DNA of 64,000 bases from Salminus brasiliensis. Its lineage: Eukaryota > Chordata > Actinopteri > Characiformes > Bryconidae. Shown here in pieces: positions 22,927 through 35,300 of the stretch (position 1 is its first letter; each line of letters begins with the position of its first letter). The stretch spans positions 35,621,426 through 35,685,425 of the forward strand of contig NC_132892.1 in NCBI RefSeq assembly GCF_030463535.1, in the 5' to 3' direction. Made by a program: the position numbers and the translations under genes. The notes below the pieces were generated by a model, which was not told the DNA's origin, did no database searches, and saw only the letters and a list, made by a program, of their open reading frames with translations.

Positions 22927-23450
22927 ACTGTGACCCTCTGGACTCTGTTCGTTTTTAATTCAGGAAAACTGGACCAGTCAAATGTTTAGGGACGCCTGTA
23001 GGTTTTAAAACTGTCCATTCATCACACAGCAGATTAGCCCCACCCCTTCAGCCTTCAACAGTATATGGGACATAGTAAATAGGCCGACCAATCAGAACAG
23101 AGCTGGTTTCTATATATCAGTGTTACAGTTACATACACTCTCTCTTAAGGGATAAAGAGAGGTTGGTGTATGACCTGTGGGTGGATGCTGTAAGAGTAGT
23201 GGACAGTGGTAATTAGGTCAGTGACAGCCCTTTATCAGACTCCTCTCCTAAAAAGATAATCTGCCCTCCTTTCTGCCCACTTCCGTCACACACAGGCCAG
23301 CTGGATCTGAGATCAGGGTTTATGGTGTTTGTGAGCTGTTATAAGATGGACTTTGGATTGTTTTAGCTTTTACAGCACATACTCTTCTCACGCTCTGAGT
23401 ACCTCTCTGAGGACACGCCCACACAGGCCTGTTTCTGAACCTGTTTAATT

Positions 23451-23456
23451 AATAAA
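23451..23456 (+). other. AATAAA polyadenylation signal, probable GPANK1
   Basis: Canonical hexamer about 525 bp after the GPANK1 stop. Another AATAAA is at about 23523, so the site used is uncertain. Confidence 0.4.
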
Positions 23457-23574
23457 GACCACAGACCTCGTTCTCTATTCTGCCTAACAATGTTCTTAAA
23501 TTATTTGATCAGAATCCTGATTAATAAAGAGCTGGATTGTTTAGAATATCAGGACATGTTGGGGGTTTTAGATT

Positions 23575-23655
23575 GTTTATTTATTATTACTGATTGTGTA
23601 AAGCCGCTTTGTGACGACAACAGTTATAAAAGGCTACACAAATAAATCTTGTTGA
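23575..23655 (-). mobile_element. Teleost interspersed repeat, 3' tail type
   Basis: The reverse complement of this stretch resembles the 136-bp element at 2027 (GCTTTGTGACGACAACAGTT here, matching TGTTGTCGTCACAAAGC there). It is a truncated copy without clear ends. Confidence 0.6.
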
Positions 23656-25234
23656 TCTTAGGGAAATTATTCATCATAAACTTTATGTGCACTGTTATGT
23701 AAGGCAAATTAAATTACGCACAACTTTTATGCTGTTTTGATACAGAATGAAATTCCCACTGTTTTTATTATTATTAACAGTGGGATTAACTTATTTCCAG
23801 AGGCAGATTCTATCTACCCAACAGCACTTATTTTACTCCAGGCTTGGATACACAGAGTGCAGAACTAATATCATGACATGTTGGATTATTGACCCGAATT
23901 TTTACTTTTAAAAATAGTAATTTCTCTCTTTCCACTTAATTTAAATATAGCTGCCTTTCACAATTGAGTAATTGTACAATACAAAATAGTAGTTTTTAAT
24001 ACTTTGTGGGATTTATTACAGTTTTGTTCAGATTTATTCAGTCTGTGTAACTGTGTAAAAGAGAGTTTCATGACAGCTGAGATTATTATTATATTATAAT
24101 TATAATGTTATTATACAATGCTATATATATATATTATATTATTATTCATAATTAACAATAAAAATAATTTCACGTCCCTTAAATTGAAATAAATGTATGG
24201 ACATGTTTTGATACTGTGTCATTAATATAGATTTATTTGATTTATAAGACCAGATAAGAACCTCGCTCATCCAATCAGATTTCAGGATCAGTGTAATGTT
24301 TATAAACCATTAAATAATTTTAGATGTGACTGTAAGTCCGAGTTGAACTGATGTCTGAGGTTTGACTGGTCATGCTGTTTTTGAAATAATACATTATTTT
24401 ATTAAATTAATTATTAAAAATGATTAATAAATAATCATTTAAGTTCCGTTTGACAAAGGTCTTCGGGAAACTCACGGAACTCTCATGTCCTTCGTTAGTT
24501 TGTTCGTTATTTGCTGAGTGGCTGTCCAATAGGGAGACGGCTAAAGGGGACATTGGACTGGTTTAATAAACCCACACTCTGTATGCTCCCTTTATTGTCC
24601 TAAGGGTCAGTAATGACCTGAAGCCCGTCTCTGTCCCCTGGTGGAGTACAGCTGTCATGTCTCTAATGTTGGGGTCAGGACATTTCAAGCTGAACATTTA
24701 TTAATCGCTCTGCTGTTAAACATGGTGGTGGGTAATTCTGAGCCTTGGACAACTCAGTGGTTGATGTTTGTTGTTTTACTATATATTATATTACACTTCA
24801 AAATACTGCTTAGCAAATTTTGAAATGTGGGTGGACTTCCCCTTTAAAGGCGAGGTGAAATCTAAGCAGGGAGAGAATAAAGGTGAGGGGTAAAGGGAAC
24901 ATGCTGAGTCACTCTGCCCTCCTTTATCTCGGTAACGTGAGGGTTTGTCTGGGCATGTCTTACTCTCTTACCTGTTTTACCTGTGTGCACCTACAGCTTT
25001 GTTAAAGAGATAGTATCTTACATTTCTCCCTGAGCTCCAGTTGTAGGTTTGTCAACCAAAAAGTCCTCATTCTTCTTTACGTGGCACTATAAACAATGGG
25101 AGAACAGTAAGGGGCCTAAAACAGAGCCCTGTGGGACACCACACAGCACTATTTCAGGACAGTGCCTTATGACTTCTCATTTACATTGGCTATAAGGCTC
25201 ATTTATGTAAATAACCTGTTTTTTGATTGGCTGT

Positions 25235-25815
25235 AATTTTAATTTTTTAAGTTTTTAAGTTTGCTCTGGACCACTCGGATCAGCCAGAACCCGATCAGAA
25301 GATGTTTTCTCGACAGATGGAACTGAAATAGAAAAGTGTTAAGGAAAAGTGTTCTGTTCGGTGAAGATGGTGAAAACCACTACAGTCCAGCATTATGTCA
25401 TGGTTTGGGTCTGCTTGTCTTGACATTTTGGACTGTACCAGCAAATTCTTTAGGAGAATTAGTCCTTTAGCTGAAATTTAACTGGAAGTGGGCCATGCGG
25501 CAGGACAATGACCCTAAGCAGACGAGTGAGTCTGTGATGTAATGGTTAAAGCAGGAGGAATTCCACACTTTAGGAAGGACCAGGTCAAAGTCCAGACCTT
25601 CACCCAGTAGTTCTGTGGTGGGAGGGGCTAAACAGAGCCGTTTATGGGAGGAAGCTCATTAATATCTCTGGGATGAAAAGAGAAAAGAGCTGAAATTCAT
25701 CCAACCTGTTAGGTTGAAGTTCTTGCTGCTGAAAGGGATCACCTGCAGATACTGAAATCAAACCTTCTTGGATATTTACTAATAAAGAGAACTGATGTTG
25801 GGTAAATTTCCTTTA
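25235..25815 (+). mobile_element. Degenerate Tc1-like transposon (transposase pseudogene)
   Basis: The plus strand contains the remains of a Tc1/mariner-family transposase. Fragments read HYVMVW, LYQQIL and MRQDNDPKQTSE, the last being the conserved block with the second catalytic Asp. GTCAAAGTCCAGACCTTC corresponds to the SQSPDL segment. Stops and frameshifts interrupt every frame, so the copy is dead. No intact inverted terminal repeats were identified. Confidence 0.8.
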
Positions 25816-25895
25816 CTACAGTACATTGTTTGATCACCTGCACCAAGACACATGCCTTGTACTCCTGATACTTGATGCATTGAGATTATAAACAG

Positions 25896-25990
<95 letters not shown>
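25896..25990. repeat. Poly(A) followed by (TA)n
   Basis: About 26 A residues run directly into about 34 TA dinucleotides. Confidence 0.97.
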
Positions 25991-25993
<3 letters not shown>

Positions 25994-26286
25994 CTTTTGT
26001 GCTGTTTGTTTAATTGGGTTCTATTTATCTAGTTTTCAGACTTGTGATGAAGATCTGATTACATTTCAGTTTTAATTCATGGCCTCGCATATGAGCAGAA
26101 CTGATAAATATACCTTTTATATGTATATAAAATAAATAAGTTTACCATTTATTGTTCCAACAATATTAAGTGTTGTTTTATGTTTATGCAGAATTGTACA
26201 CATCTGTCTACAATATCTTTATCTCTATAGAATGATGTAATGTAAAAATATATTTCTACACATATGTATAGATTGTATTATATTAT

Positions 26287-26321
<35 letters not shown>

Positions 26322-26473
26322 GCCTTTAAAGGCCTTTAAAAGGTTCTTGACATTCACTCTCTGTTAAAAACAAGCTTCTTTATAAAAGCCAAAATAGATC
26401 TTCTATGTTTCTCTTCAGGGGGTGTGTGTTTTTTAGGCCATTACAGTGCTGAAGGTCATCTGTTTTATGAAGT

Positions 26474-26510
<37 letters not shown>

Positions 26511-26913
26511 ATTTAATGTACAGTAATGTGTGTGAATAGAGACTATCTCTGCTCCATATCCATCCTATCAGTGCTGCTCTGGGGTTGTGTAACAGATCCT
26601 GCACACACTGATAATACAGTACAGGCCACTTCACACCTGCAGAGCAAGCAGAACAGTGACACCATTACATCATCATCAGGTACAGTCACTTACAGTAATG
26701 GGGGGGGCTGTTTTGTCATTCATGTTTATGACAGACAATTGAATTCTCTTCACTTATTTAACAAAAAGGTGGTTGTATGAAAATACAAGGTCTATAAAAT
26801 TATTCACCCCTTTTATTGCTTTTATTAATGGAATTATGCGCAATATAATTTCACAACAACTATATAACTGTATAACTATACTAATACTTACTACATAACT
26901 ATTCAACAATAAC

Positions 26914-26951
<38 letters not shown>

Positions 26952-27502
26952 CAATAATACCAGCTGTATATAACTATATATAACTGTATAACTATACAAC
27001 TATAACTATAACAACTGTATATGTGTATATATATACATACATATATATCATTAATAACATCTGTATTACTATAAACAACTATACAACTATAACTATATTA
27101 ACATCTATATAGCTATATAACTATAAAAACAACTATGTATAACTATGATAACTATATATAATTATAAGTATTGGATTTATCTGTAGACATATCTATATAC
27201 ATAAAAAGGTCAAAGGTCATTACTTAAAAAAAAACATGTTGCAAATAATATATAATATAATATAATATTTAATAAATAATGATTTTAGGAATATAAACAC
27301 ACCCCTTCGGCTCCATATTCGAGTGCGGGAAGGTGAGTTATGGGACGGTTCTCTGGGTCTGGAATCTCTGGAATACTGTGTTTGGAATTTTATTATTATA
27401 TATAAAAAAATAATAAAAAATGGAATTGGAATTGTTTTGGAATTCAATCCAATGCATTTCAGTTTTTCGGATTAGAGGGTAAAAGTGTCCCGTTTCTTCC
27501 AG
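25991..27502. other. AT-rich intergenic DNA with microsatellites
   Basis: Contains (TA)n at about 26296-26320, (TG)n at about 26473-26506, (TA)n at about 26917-26950 and a long low-complexity AACTATATAACTATA region (26860-27170). No gene was recognised. Confidence 0.6.
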
Positions 27503-27639
27503 GGTTTCCAGTGCTTTGATATGGAGTGCTTTAGGAAGTATGGCAGATTTTGGGGGTAATTATTTTTACACAGTTTACCGTGTTTTACACATTAGCCTAG
27601 CAGGAGTTTACAGTCTAGCATGGAATATTGTAACACAGG

Positions 27640-27690
27640 TTCTATTAGGGCTGGGCGATATGGGGAAATCTTGTATTTTTGACGGTACGT
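27640..27690 (+). mobile_element. GGGCGATATGG element end
   Basis: TTAGGGCTGGGCGATATGG with only about 50 bp of recognisable element. It is a truncated member of the family seen complete at 7122-7613. Confidence 0.6.
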
Positions 27691-27772
27691 ATTATAGTCA
27701 TGTTTACACTATTAGATTATTATTAAACTGACGGGTGTGTGGGTTCAGCTGATGGGTGTGTTGGGGTGTAAA

Positions 27773-28000
27773 AAATGATGGTGGTAGAGCTCCATCCAGT
27801 ACTTTTGGATGGGATGAGTAACGCCCTCAACACTGAATGCAATCAAATCGTCACAGCAGTGCTCCTCCTCCTGAAGTAGAAAGTCTTCTTCTCTGGACAG
27901 TAGAGACAGTTACTCCAACAGAAGCAGGATCAGCTCTTTTAATACCCCTGATTTCAGAAGAAGCAGTGATTGAGCAGGTGTCCCAATACTTTAGTCCATT
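27773..28000 (+). mobile_element. MITE-like element, copy 3 (5' truncated)
   Basis: Shares ATCCAGTACTTTTGGATGGG, AACAGAAGCAGGATCAGCTC and the right end GTGTCCCAATACTTTAGTCC with the other copies. The left half is missing. It lies inside the CYP3A pseudogene. Confidence 0.8.
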
Positions 28001-28834
28001 GTTCTTTAGTCTTAAATCTTTAGATTGTTGTAAGAACATTATCAGAGATCTAGACGTCATGAGCTTGTTTTAAGTTGTTTATCTACTGAAAGCGTAAGTT
28101 CATATGAAGTGTGGGAGCCTCGGACACTCTCAGGGATTTAGCTTTTCTGTTGTAGGTCTGAGTGATCATGAGATCCTGTCCCAGGCCATGATCTTCATCT
28201 TCGCTGGTTACGAGACGAGCAGCAGCACCCTGTCCTTCTTCTTCTACAACATCGGCACAAACCCTGAGACCATGAAGAACCTTCAGCAGGAGATCGACCA
28301 GACCTTCCCTAATAAGGTAGTTCTCCTGCGGGGTTCCTCAGGGCTGTGTACTGGGCCTGCCTCAGCTATGCGTTTGCGTCTCCTCCTCTCGTTTGTTTAC
28401 TGTTCAAGGCTCCAGTTCTGTATGAGGCACTGACGAACATGGACCACCTGGACGCCACTCTGAGTGAATCGCTCCAGCTGTACCCCGTCGTTCCTCGGAT
28501 TGAGAGGCTTTGCAAGAAGATGGTGGAGATTGGTGGCCTGACTATTCCTAAAGGAACAGTCGTGATGTTCCCCATTTATGTTCTCCCTTGAGACCCAGAA
28601 CTACTGGGCTGACCCGGGGACCTTCAACCCATCGCAGTCTAATGAACTACTATTACTATTAGTATTAAAAATACTTTTAATAAAGAGATTATTTTTATTT
28701 ATGAAGCAATCTTAAGCTTTTCCACATAAGACAGATCTACAGATATCTCACATTTTCATCCTGTTCGGCTTGACGCCATATTTACCATTTCTTCTGAATT
28801 TAGTTCAGTTTTATTGTTGTTTTTATTCCTGTTT

Positions 28835-29013
28835 TGATTATTTTTATTATTATTATGATCTGGTGTTGAGTCTAGGAGGACAGGCTCCTCTCAAGGTTTC
28901 TTCCTCTCCACCCGAGGGAGGTTTTTTCTTGCCTCTGTTGCCACTGTTGCCACTAGCTGCTCAAAAGAGGCTCGAACCCGGATCTCTGTAAAGCTGCTCT
29001 GGGACAACATTTG

Positions 29014-29050
<37 letters not shown>
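28835..29050 (+). mobile_element. Teleost interspersed repeat with poly(A)-like end
   Basis: CAAGGTTTCTTCCTCTCCAC, GGTTTTTTCTTGCC and GGATCTCTGTAAAGCTGCTC, followed by an A-run of about 27 (29020-29046) and TTGAATTGAAT, form a repeat found throughout teleost genomes. The A-rich tail fits a retroposed element, but the class is not certain. Confidence 0.65.
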
Positions 29051-29510
29051 ATTGAATACAGAATTAATTTCTAAAAAAACAACAGAATTAGATGAATAGG
29101 ACCAGGAGAACTGAACATAACTGGTATTATAAGGCTGTGATGTTCTATTTTATATTATATTATATTATATTATATTATATTATATTATATTTGATACTAT
29201 AAAAAAACTAAATTACATTTTATATCTAAAGTCATTTTAAAAAGTAAACATTAAAAAATAGCATAACATAAACAATCAATAACGGAAGTTTATTAAGATG
29301 TAAAGATGAACAAAAACACAAAAAGAATAATTAGATAAAGCAGTTACAGCTTAAACCAGCTGAGATAACAGACAAACGAGACTGAATAACATCTAAAACA
29401 ACCAAATAAATGTTAATTACATTCTATAATATTTACATTTTGTCACTGAATTTAAAGTGTATTATTAATAATTTATTTAGAAGTTAATTTAAGAGTAACT
29501 TTGTATGGTG
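29051..29510. other. AT-rich DNA, no gene seen
   Basis: Includes a (TATTA)n pentanucleotide tract at about 29148-29191. No coding or RNA feature was found. Confidence 0.55.
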
Positions 29511-30798
29511 GTGTAAATGTTAAGGTGTTAGGGTGGTGTAAATGTTAAGGTGTTAGGGTGGTGTGAATGTTAAGGTGATAGTGTGGTGTGAATGTTAAGG
29601 TGGTGTAAATGTTAAGGTGTTAGGGTGGTGTGAATGTTAAGGTGATAGGATGGTGTAAATGTTAAGGTGATAGGGTGGTGTAAATGTTAAGGTGTTAGGG
29701 TGGTGTAAATGTTAAGGTGTTAGGGTGGTGTAAATGTTAGGGTGGTGTAAATGTTAAGGTGTTAGGGTGGTGTGAATGTTAAGGTGATAGGGTGGTGTGA
29801 ATGTTAAGGTGATAGGGTGGTGTAAATGTTAGGGTGGTGTAAATGTTAAGGTGTTAGGGTGGTGTGAATGTTAAGGTGATAGGGTGGTGTGAATGTTAAG
29901 GTGGTGTAAATGTTAAGGTGTTAGGGTGGTGTGAATGTTAAGGTGGTGTAAATGTTAAAGTGTTAGGGTGGTGTGAATGTTAAGGTGATAGGGTGGTGTA
30001 AATGTTAAGGTGTTAGGGTGGTGTAAATGTTAAGGTGGTGTAAATGTTAAGGTGTTAGGGTGGTGTAAATGTTAAGGTGGTGTAAATGTTAAGGTGTTAG
30101 GGTGGTGTGAATGTTAAGGTGATAGGGTGGTGTAAATGTTAAGGTGTTAGGGTGGTGTAAATGTTAAGGTGGTGTAAATGTTAAGGTGTTAGGGTGGTGT
30201 AAATGTTAGGGTGGTGTAAATGTTAAGGTGGTGTAAATGTTAAGGTGTTAGGGTGGTGTAAATGTTAAGGTGGTGTAAATGTTAAGGTGTTAGGGTGGTG
30301 TGAATGTTAAGGTGATAGGGTGGTGTGAATGTTAAGGTGATAGGGTGGTGTAAATGTTAGGGTGGTGTAAATGTTAAGGTGTTAGGGTGGTGTGAATGTT
30401 AAGGTGATAGGGTGGTGTGAATGTTAAGGTGGTGTAAATGTTAAGGTGTTAGGGTGGTGTGAATGTTAAGGTGATAGGGTGGTGTAAATGTTAAGGTGTT
30501 AGGGTGGTGTAAATGTTAAGGTGGTGTAAATGTTAAGGTGTTAGGGTGGTGTAAATGTTAAGGTGGTGTAAATGTTAAGGTGTTAGGGTGGTGTGAATGT
30601 TAAGGTGATAGGGTGGTGTAAATGTTAAGGTGTTAGGGTGGTGTAAATGTTAAGGTGGTGTAAATGTTAAGGTGTTAGGGTGGTGTAAATGTTAGGGTGG
30701 TGTAAATGTTAAGGTGTTAGGGTGGTGTAAATGTTAGGGTGGTGTAAATGTTAAGGTGTTAGGGTGGTGTAAATGTTAGAGTGGTGTAAATGTTAAGG
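29511..30798. repeat. 25-bp minisatellite with TTAGGG in each unit
   Basis: About 50 units, most of 25 bp (TTAGGGTGGTGTAAATGTTA then AGGTG), mixed with 17-bp short units lacking the TTAGGG part and with GATAGGG variants. Variant order repeats over several hundred bp (compare about 29760-30180 with 30240-30660), showing block duplication. Confidence 0.95.
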
Positions 30799-31327
30799 CG
30801 GTCAGAGTTAGTTGGTGCTGGTCAGATGGGGTCAGTTTACTGTGTGGTTTAAGACGTGGCCTCAGTGAAGAGCTGCTGCTGTTTATCCAGAGTCCAGCAG
30901 CTCTCCCCGATTACACAACGTCCTGCACGGCGGTCAAGCCCCTCCCCCTCCATAGGCTGAAGACCTGCTCCGTGCTCTGCTCCACCCCCTCACTCCGCTG
31001 TCTGCTGGAGAAGAGGCCTGATACGTTACCATGACACCAGACCACCCGTCCTGAACCCCCACTAACCCACCAACCACGCCTCCATGTTCAGACCTTCTAG
31101 GAATCTCTAGGACTGTCTAGTACGCTCTCTAGTACACTCCCTAACACACACTCTGGCTCAGAGTGTGGGTGTGTGTTCACTGAGGAAGAGGAACCTATAC
31201 GTTCTAGAGTCGGGCGGTTCCGTCTGCAGTGTGTTTACCTCTCCATAGTTCTTCTCCCCATACACTGATCACACAGGGCTCATAGCAACCAGGCAGCCTG
31301 AACTCTGTAACCCGCAGCTCTGTTTTC

Positions 31328-31364
<37 letters not shown>

Positions 31365-31805
31365 TTTACTTCCTGTACTGTACATTGTGTGTGTGTGTGG
31401 GTGTGTGTGTGTGTGTGTGTCTTTCTGCGTGAGGAATGTTGGCTCAGGTCAAATCTCTCTAGATCTAATTACACCTGCGACTTCACCAAGTTTCAAAATT
31501 CCCTTATAATCATTAATAATTCAGCTTTGAGATAAACACCCCAGCTCAGACCCCCGAACTGCTCTGCTCCAATAAAATAATATTTATAGAAAATAATAAT
31601 GTGATTCATTTATCTAAAAATCAGTGTTTTCAAAGCTTCATTAGAATTTAGTTCCTTTCATCAACAACTTTTGCATGTTTGAACATATATCAACATCCCC
31701 AGCTAACAGCCCCACTACAACAGCCTGATCTCTGAACCATGGAAACATGGGAGCACTTTAAATTATTTAATCACATAATTTCATTTTACTTTTTTTACTT
31801 TCACT
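30799..31805. other. Region upstream of CYP3A gene A, no gene seen
   Basis: Mixed sequence with two (TG)n tracts at about 31332-31361 and 31387-31420. No open frame here is convincing. Confidence 0.5.
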
Positions 31806-31993
31806 TTATAAGCTCAGCCTAAAAACAGTCTCACCCTAAAACAAGCTCAGCCTAAAACAAGCTCACCCTAAAACAAGCTCAGCCTAAAAACAAGCTCACC
31901 CTAAAACAAGCTCAGCCTAAAACAAGCTCACCCTAAAACAAGCTCAGCCTAAAAACAAGCTCAGCCTAAAACAAGCTCAGCCTAAAAACAAGC
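31806..31993. repeat. 15-17 bp minisatellite
   Basis: About 11 copies alternating AAGCTCAGCCTAAAAC and AAGCTCACCCTAAAAC, about 400-550 bp upstream of the gene A start codon. Confidence 0.93.
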
Positions 31994-32139
31994 TCAGACG
32001 TACGCTGGCATCACTCAGACTAAATGATTAATAATGTATGTGTTTCTTGTCAGACAGGAAGAGGAGGGAAGCCCCTCTCTGAATAACCCCCTGCCCCCCG
32101 TACAGTACAGCCTGTGAGCTGTTGTGTAACCTGAAGAGT

Positions 32140-32201
32140 GGGTCTGAGTGTACGTGAGAGGAGGTGTGTTTAAAGGGATCACGTGCAGCTTCAACGCTCA
32201 G

Positions 32202-32256
<55 letters not shown>

Positions 32257-32374
32257 GTTAAAAGAGCTCTGTTTTGCAGGACGCTCCAGTGGGAGCTCGA
32301 CTCTCAGACTCTTCAGAGAAACTGTGCAGAGAACCTCAGAGACACTTAGAGAACCTGTGTTCAGTCCCGCTAGA
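32140..32374 (+). promoter_or_regulatory. Probable promoter and 5' UTR of CYP3A gene A
   Basis: The region directly before the ATG contains an E-box CACGTG (about 32181), a TTTAAA (32169) and a (TG)n tract (about 32204-32250). The last 20 nt before ATG are shared with gene B. No clear nuclear-receptor direct repeat was identified by eye, so regulation by PXR-type receptors is only expected from the family. Confidence 0.4.
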
Positions 32375-35300
32375 ATGGCCTACTTCTGGATCTTCTCCGC
32401 TGAAACCTGGGCTCTGCTGGTGCTGTTTATCAGCCTGCTGCTCCTGTAAGTATTAAACACTACTACTCTATAACACTGGTGTAGTGTCCTGTAGTGAACT
32501 ATAGTAATGTTTAATACTGGTGTAGTGTCCTGTAGTAAACTATAGTGGTGTGTAATACTGGTGTAGTGTCCTGTAGTAAACTATAGTGATGTATAATACT
32601 GGTGTAGTGTCCTGTAGTAAACTATAGTGATGTATAATACTGGTGTAGTGTCCTGTAGTAAACTATAGTGGTGTATAATACTGGTGTAGTGTCCTGTAGT
32701 AAACTATAGTAATGTTTAATACTGGTGTAGTGTCCTGTAGTAAACTATAATGATGTATAATACTGGTGTAGTGTCCTGTAGTAAACTATAGTGGTGTGTA
32801 ATACTGGTGTAGTGTCCTGTAGTAAACTATAGTGATGTATAATACTGGTGTAGTGTCCTTTAGTAAACTATAATGGTGTGTAATACTGGTGTAGTGTCCT
32901 GTAGTAAACTATAGTGATGTATAATACTGGTGTAGTGTCCTTTAGTAAACTATAATGGTGTGTAATACTGGTGTAGTGTCCTGTAGTAAACTATAGTGAT
33001 GTATAATACTGGTGTAGTGTCCTGTAGTAAACTATAGTGATGTATAATACTGGTGTAGTGTCCTGTAGTAAACTATAGTGGTGTATAATACTGGTGTAGT
33101 GTCCTGTAGTAAACGATAGTGATGTATAATACTGGTGTAGTGTCCTTTAGTAAACTATAATGGTGTGTAATACTGGTGTAGTGTCCTGTAGTAAACTATA
33201 GTGGTGTATAATACTGGTGTAGTGTCCTGTAGTAAACTATAGTGATGTATAATACTGGTGTAGTGTCCTGTAGTAAACTATAGTAATGTTTAATACTGGT
33301 GTAGTGTCCTGTAGTAAACTATAGTGATGTATAATACTGGTGTAGTGTCCTGTAGTAAACTATAGTGGTGTATAATACTGGTGTAGTGTCCTGTAGTAAA
33401 CTATAGTAATGTTTAATACTGGTGTAGTGTCCTGTAGTAAACTATAGTGATGTATAATACTGGTGTAGTGTCCTGTAGTAAACTATAGTGGTGTGTAATA
33501 CTGGTGTAGTGTCCTGTAGTAAACTATAGTGATGTATAATACTGGTGTAGTGTCCTTTAGTAAACTATAATGATGTGTAATACTGGTGTAGTGTCCTGTA
33601 GTAAACTATAGTGATGTATAATACTGGTGTAGTGTCCTTTAGTAAACTATAATGGTGTGTAATACTGGTGTAGTGTCCTGTAGTAAACTATAGTGATGTA
33701 TAATACTGGTGTAGTGTCCTGTAGTAAACTATAGTGATGTATAATACTGGTGTAGTGTCCTGTAGTAAACTATAGTGGTGTATAATACTGGTGTAGTGTC
33801 CTGTAGTAAACGATAGTGATGTATAATACTGGTGTAGTGTCCTTTAGTAAACTATAATGGTGTGTAATACTGGTGTAGTGTCCTGTAGTAAACTATAGTG
33901 GTGTATAATACTGGTGTAGTGTCCTGTAGTAAACTATAGTGATGTATAATACTGGTGTAGTGTCCTGTAGTAAACTATAGTGGTGTATAATACTGGTGTA
34001 GTGTCCTGTAATAAACTATAGTGGTGTATAATACTGGTGTAGTGTCCTGTAGTAAACTATAGTGATGTATAATACTGGTGTAGTGTCCTGTAGTAAACTA
34101 TAGTGGTGTATAATACTGGTGTAGTGTCCTGTAGTAAACTATAGTGATGTATAATACTGGTGTAGTGTCCTGTAGTAAACTATAATGGTGTGTAATACTG
34201 GTGTAGTGTCCTGTAGTAAACTATAGTGGTGTATAATACTGGTGTAATGTCCTGTAGTAAACTATAGTAATGTTTAATACTGGTGTAGTGTCCTGTAGTA
34301 AACTATAGTGGTGTATAATACTGGTGTAGTGTCCTGTAGTAAACTATAGTAATGTTTAATACTGGTGTAGTGTCCTGTAGTAAACTATAGTGGTGTATAA
34401 TACTGGTGTAGTGTCCTGTAGTAAACTATAGTAATGTTTAATACTGGTGTAGTGTCCTGTAGTAAACTATAGTAATGTTTAATACTGGTGTAGTGTCCTG
34501 TAGTAAACTATAGTGGTGTATAATACTGGTGTAGTGTCCTGTAGTAAACTATAGTAATGTTTAATACTGGTGTAGTGTCCTGTAGTAAACTATAGTAATG
34601 TTTAATACTGGTGTAGTGTCCTGTAGTAAACTATAGTGGTGTATAATACTGGTGTAGTGTCCTGTAGTAAACTATAGTAATGTTTAATACTGGTGTAGTG
34701 TCCTGTAGTAAACTATAGTGATGTATAATACTGGTGTAGTGTCCTTTAGTAAACTATAATGGTGTGTAATACTGGTGTAGTGTCCTGTAGTAAACTATAG
34801 TGGTGTATAATACTGGTGTAGTGTCCTGTAGTAAACTATAGTGATGTATAATACTGGTGTAGTGTCCTGTAGTAAACTATAGTGGTGTATAATACTGGTG
34901 TAGTGTCCTGTAGTAAACTATAGTGGTGTATAATACTGGTGTAATGTCCTGTAGTAAACTATAGTAATGTTTAATACTGGTGTAGTGTCCTGTAGTAAAC
35001 TATAGTAATGTTTAATACTGGTGTAGTGTCCTGTAGTAAACTATAGTGGTGTGTAATACTGGTGTAGTGTCCTGTAGTAAACTATAGTGATGTATAATAC
35101 TGGTGTAGTGCCCTGTAGTAAACTATAGTGGTGTATAATACTGGTGTAGTGTCCTGTAGTAAACTATAGTGATGTATAATACTGGTGTAGTGTCCTTTAG
35201 TAAACTATAATGGTGTGTAATACTGGTGTAGTGTCCTGTAGTAAACTATAGTGGTGTGTAATACTGGTGTAGTGTCCTGTAGTAAACTATAGTGATGTAT

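Larger units (their letters stand above)
22927..25230. other. GPANK1 3' flank and AT-rich intergenic DNA
   Basis: No further gene seen. There is old transposon-like text around 25100 (GAGCCCTGTGGGACACC) and AT-rich sequence elsewhere. Short frames only. Confidence 0.5.
27503..28634 (+). pseudogene. CYP3A relic pseudogene (exons 3, 10, 11 only)
   Basis: Three exon-like blocks match the two P450 genes downstream. Exon 3 (27503-27555, 53 nt) encodes GFQCFDMECFRKYGRFWG. Exon 10 (28156-28316, 161 nt) includes the I-helix motif AGYETSSS. Exon 11 (28409 to about 28634) is degraded. In exon 11 the invariant ExxR has become ESLQ, a TGA appears after YVLP, and one extra base shifts the frame in the GACCCAGAACTACTGG segment. 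Exons 1-2, 4-9, 12 and 13 are not detectable, so the haem-binding Cys is missing. Acceptors and donors around exons 3 and 10 are intact. A MITE (27773-28000) and a GGGCGATATGG fragment lie between them. Exon 10 is strikingly well preserved compared with exon 11, which suggests gene conversion. Confidence 0.9.

Noticed and set aside
28104-28433. Small intact P450-like gene
   Set aside because: It contains only exon 10 reading through into intron, and lacks the haem-binding exon and most others; it is part of a pseudogene.
29511-30798. Interstitial telomere array
   Set aside because: TTAGGG occurs once per 25-bp unit rather than in tandem, so it is a minisatellite and not telomere sequence.
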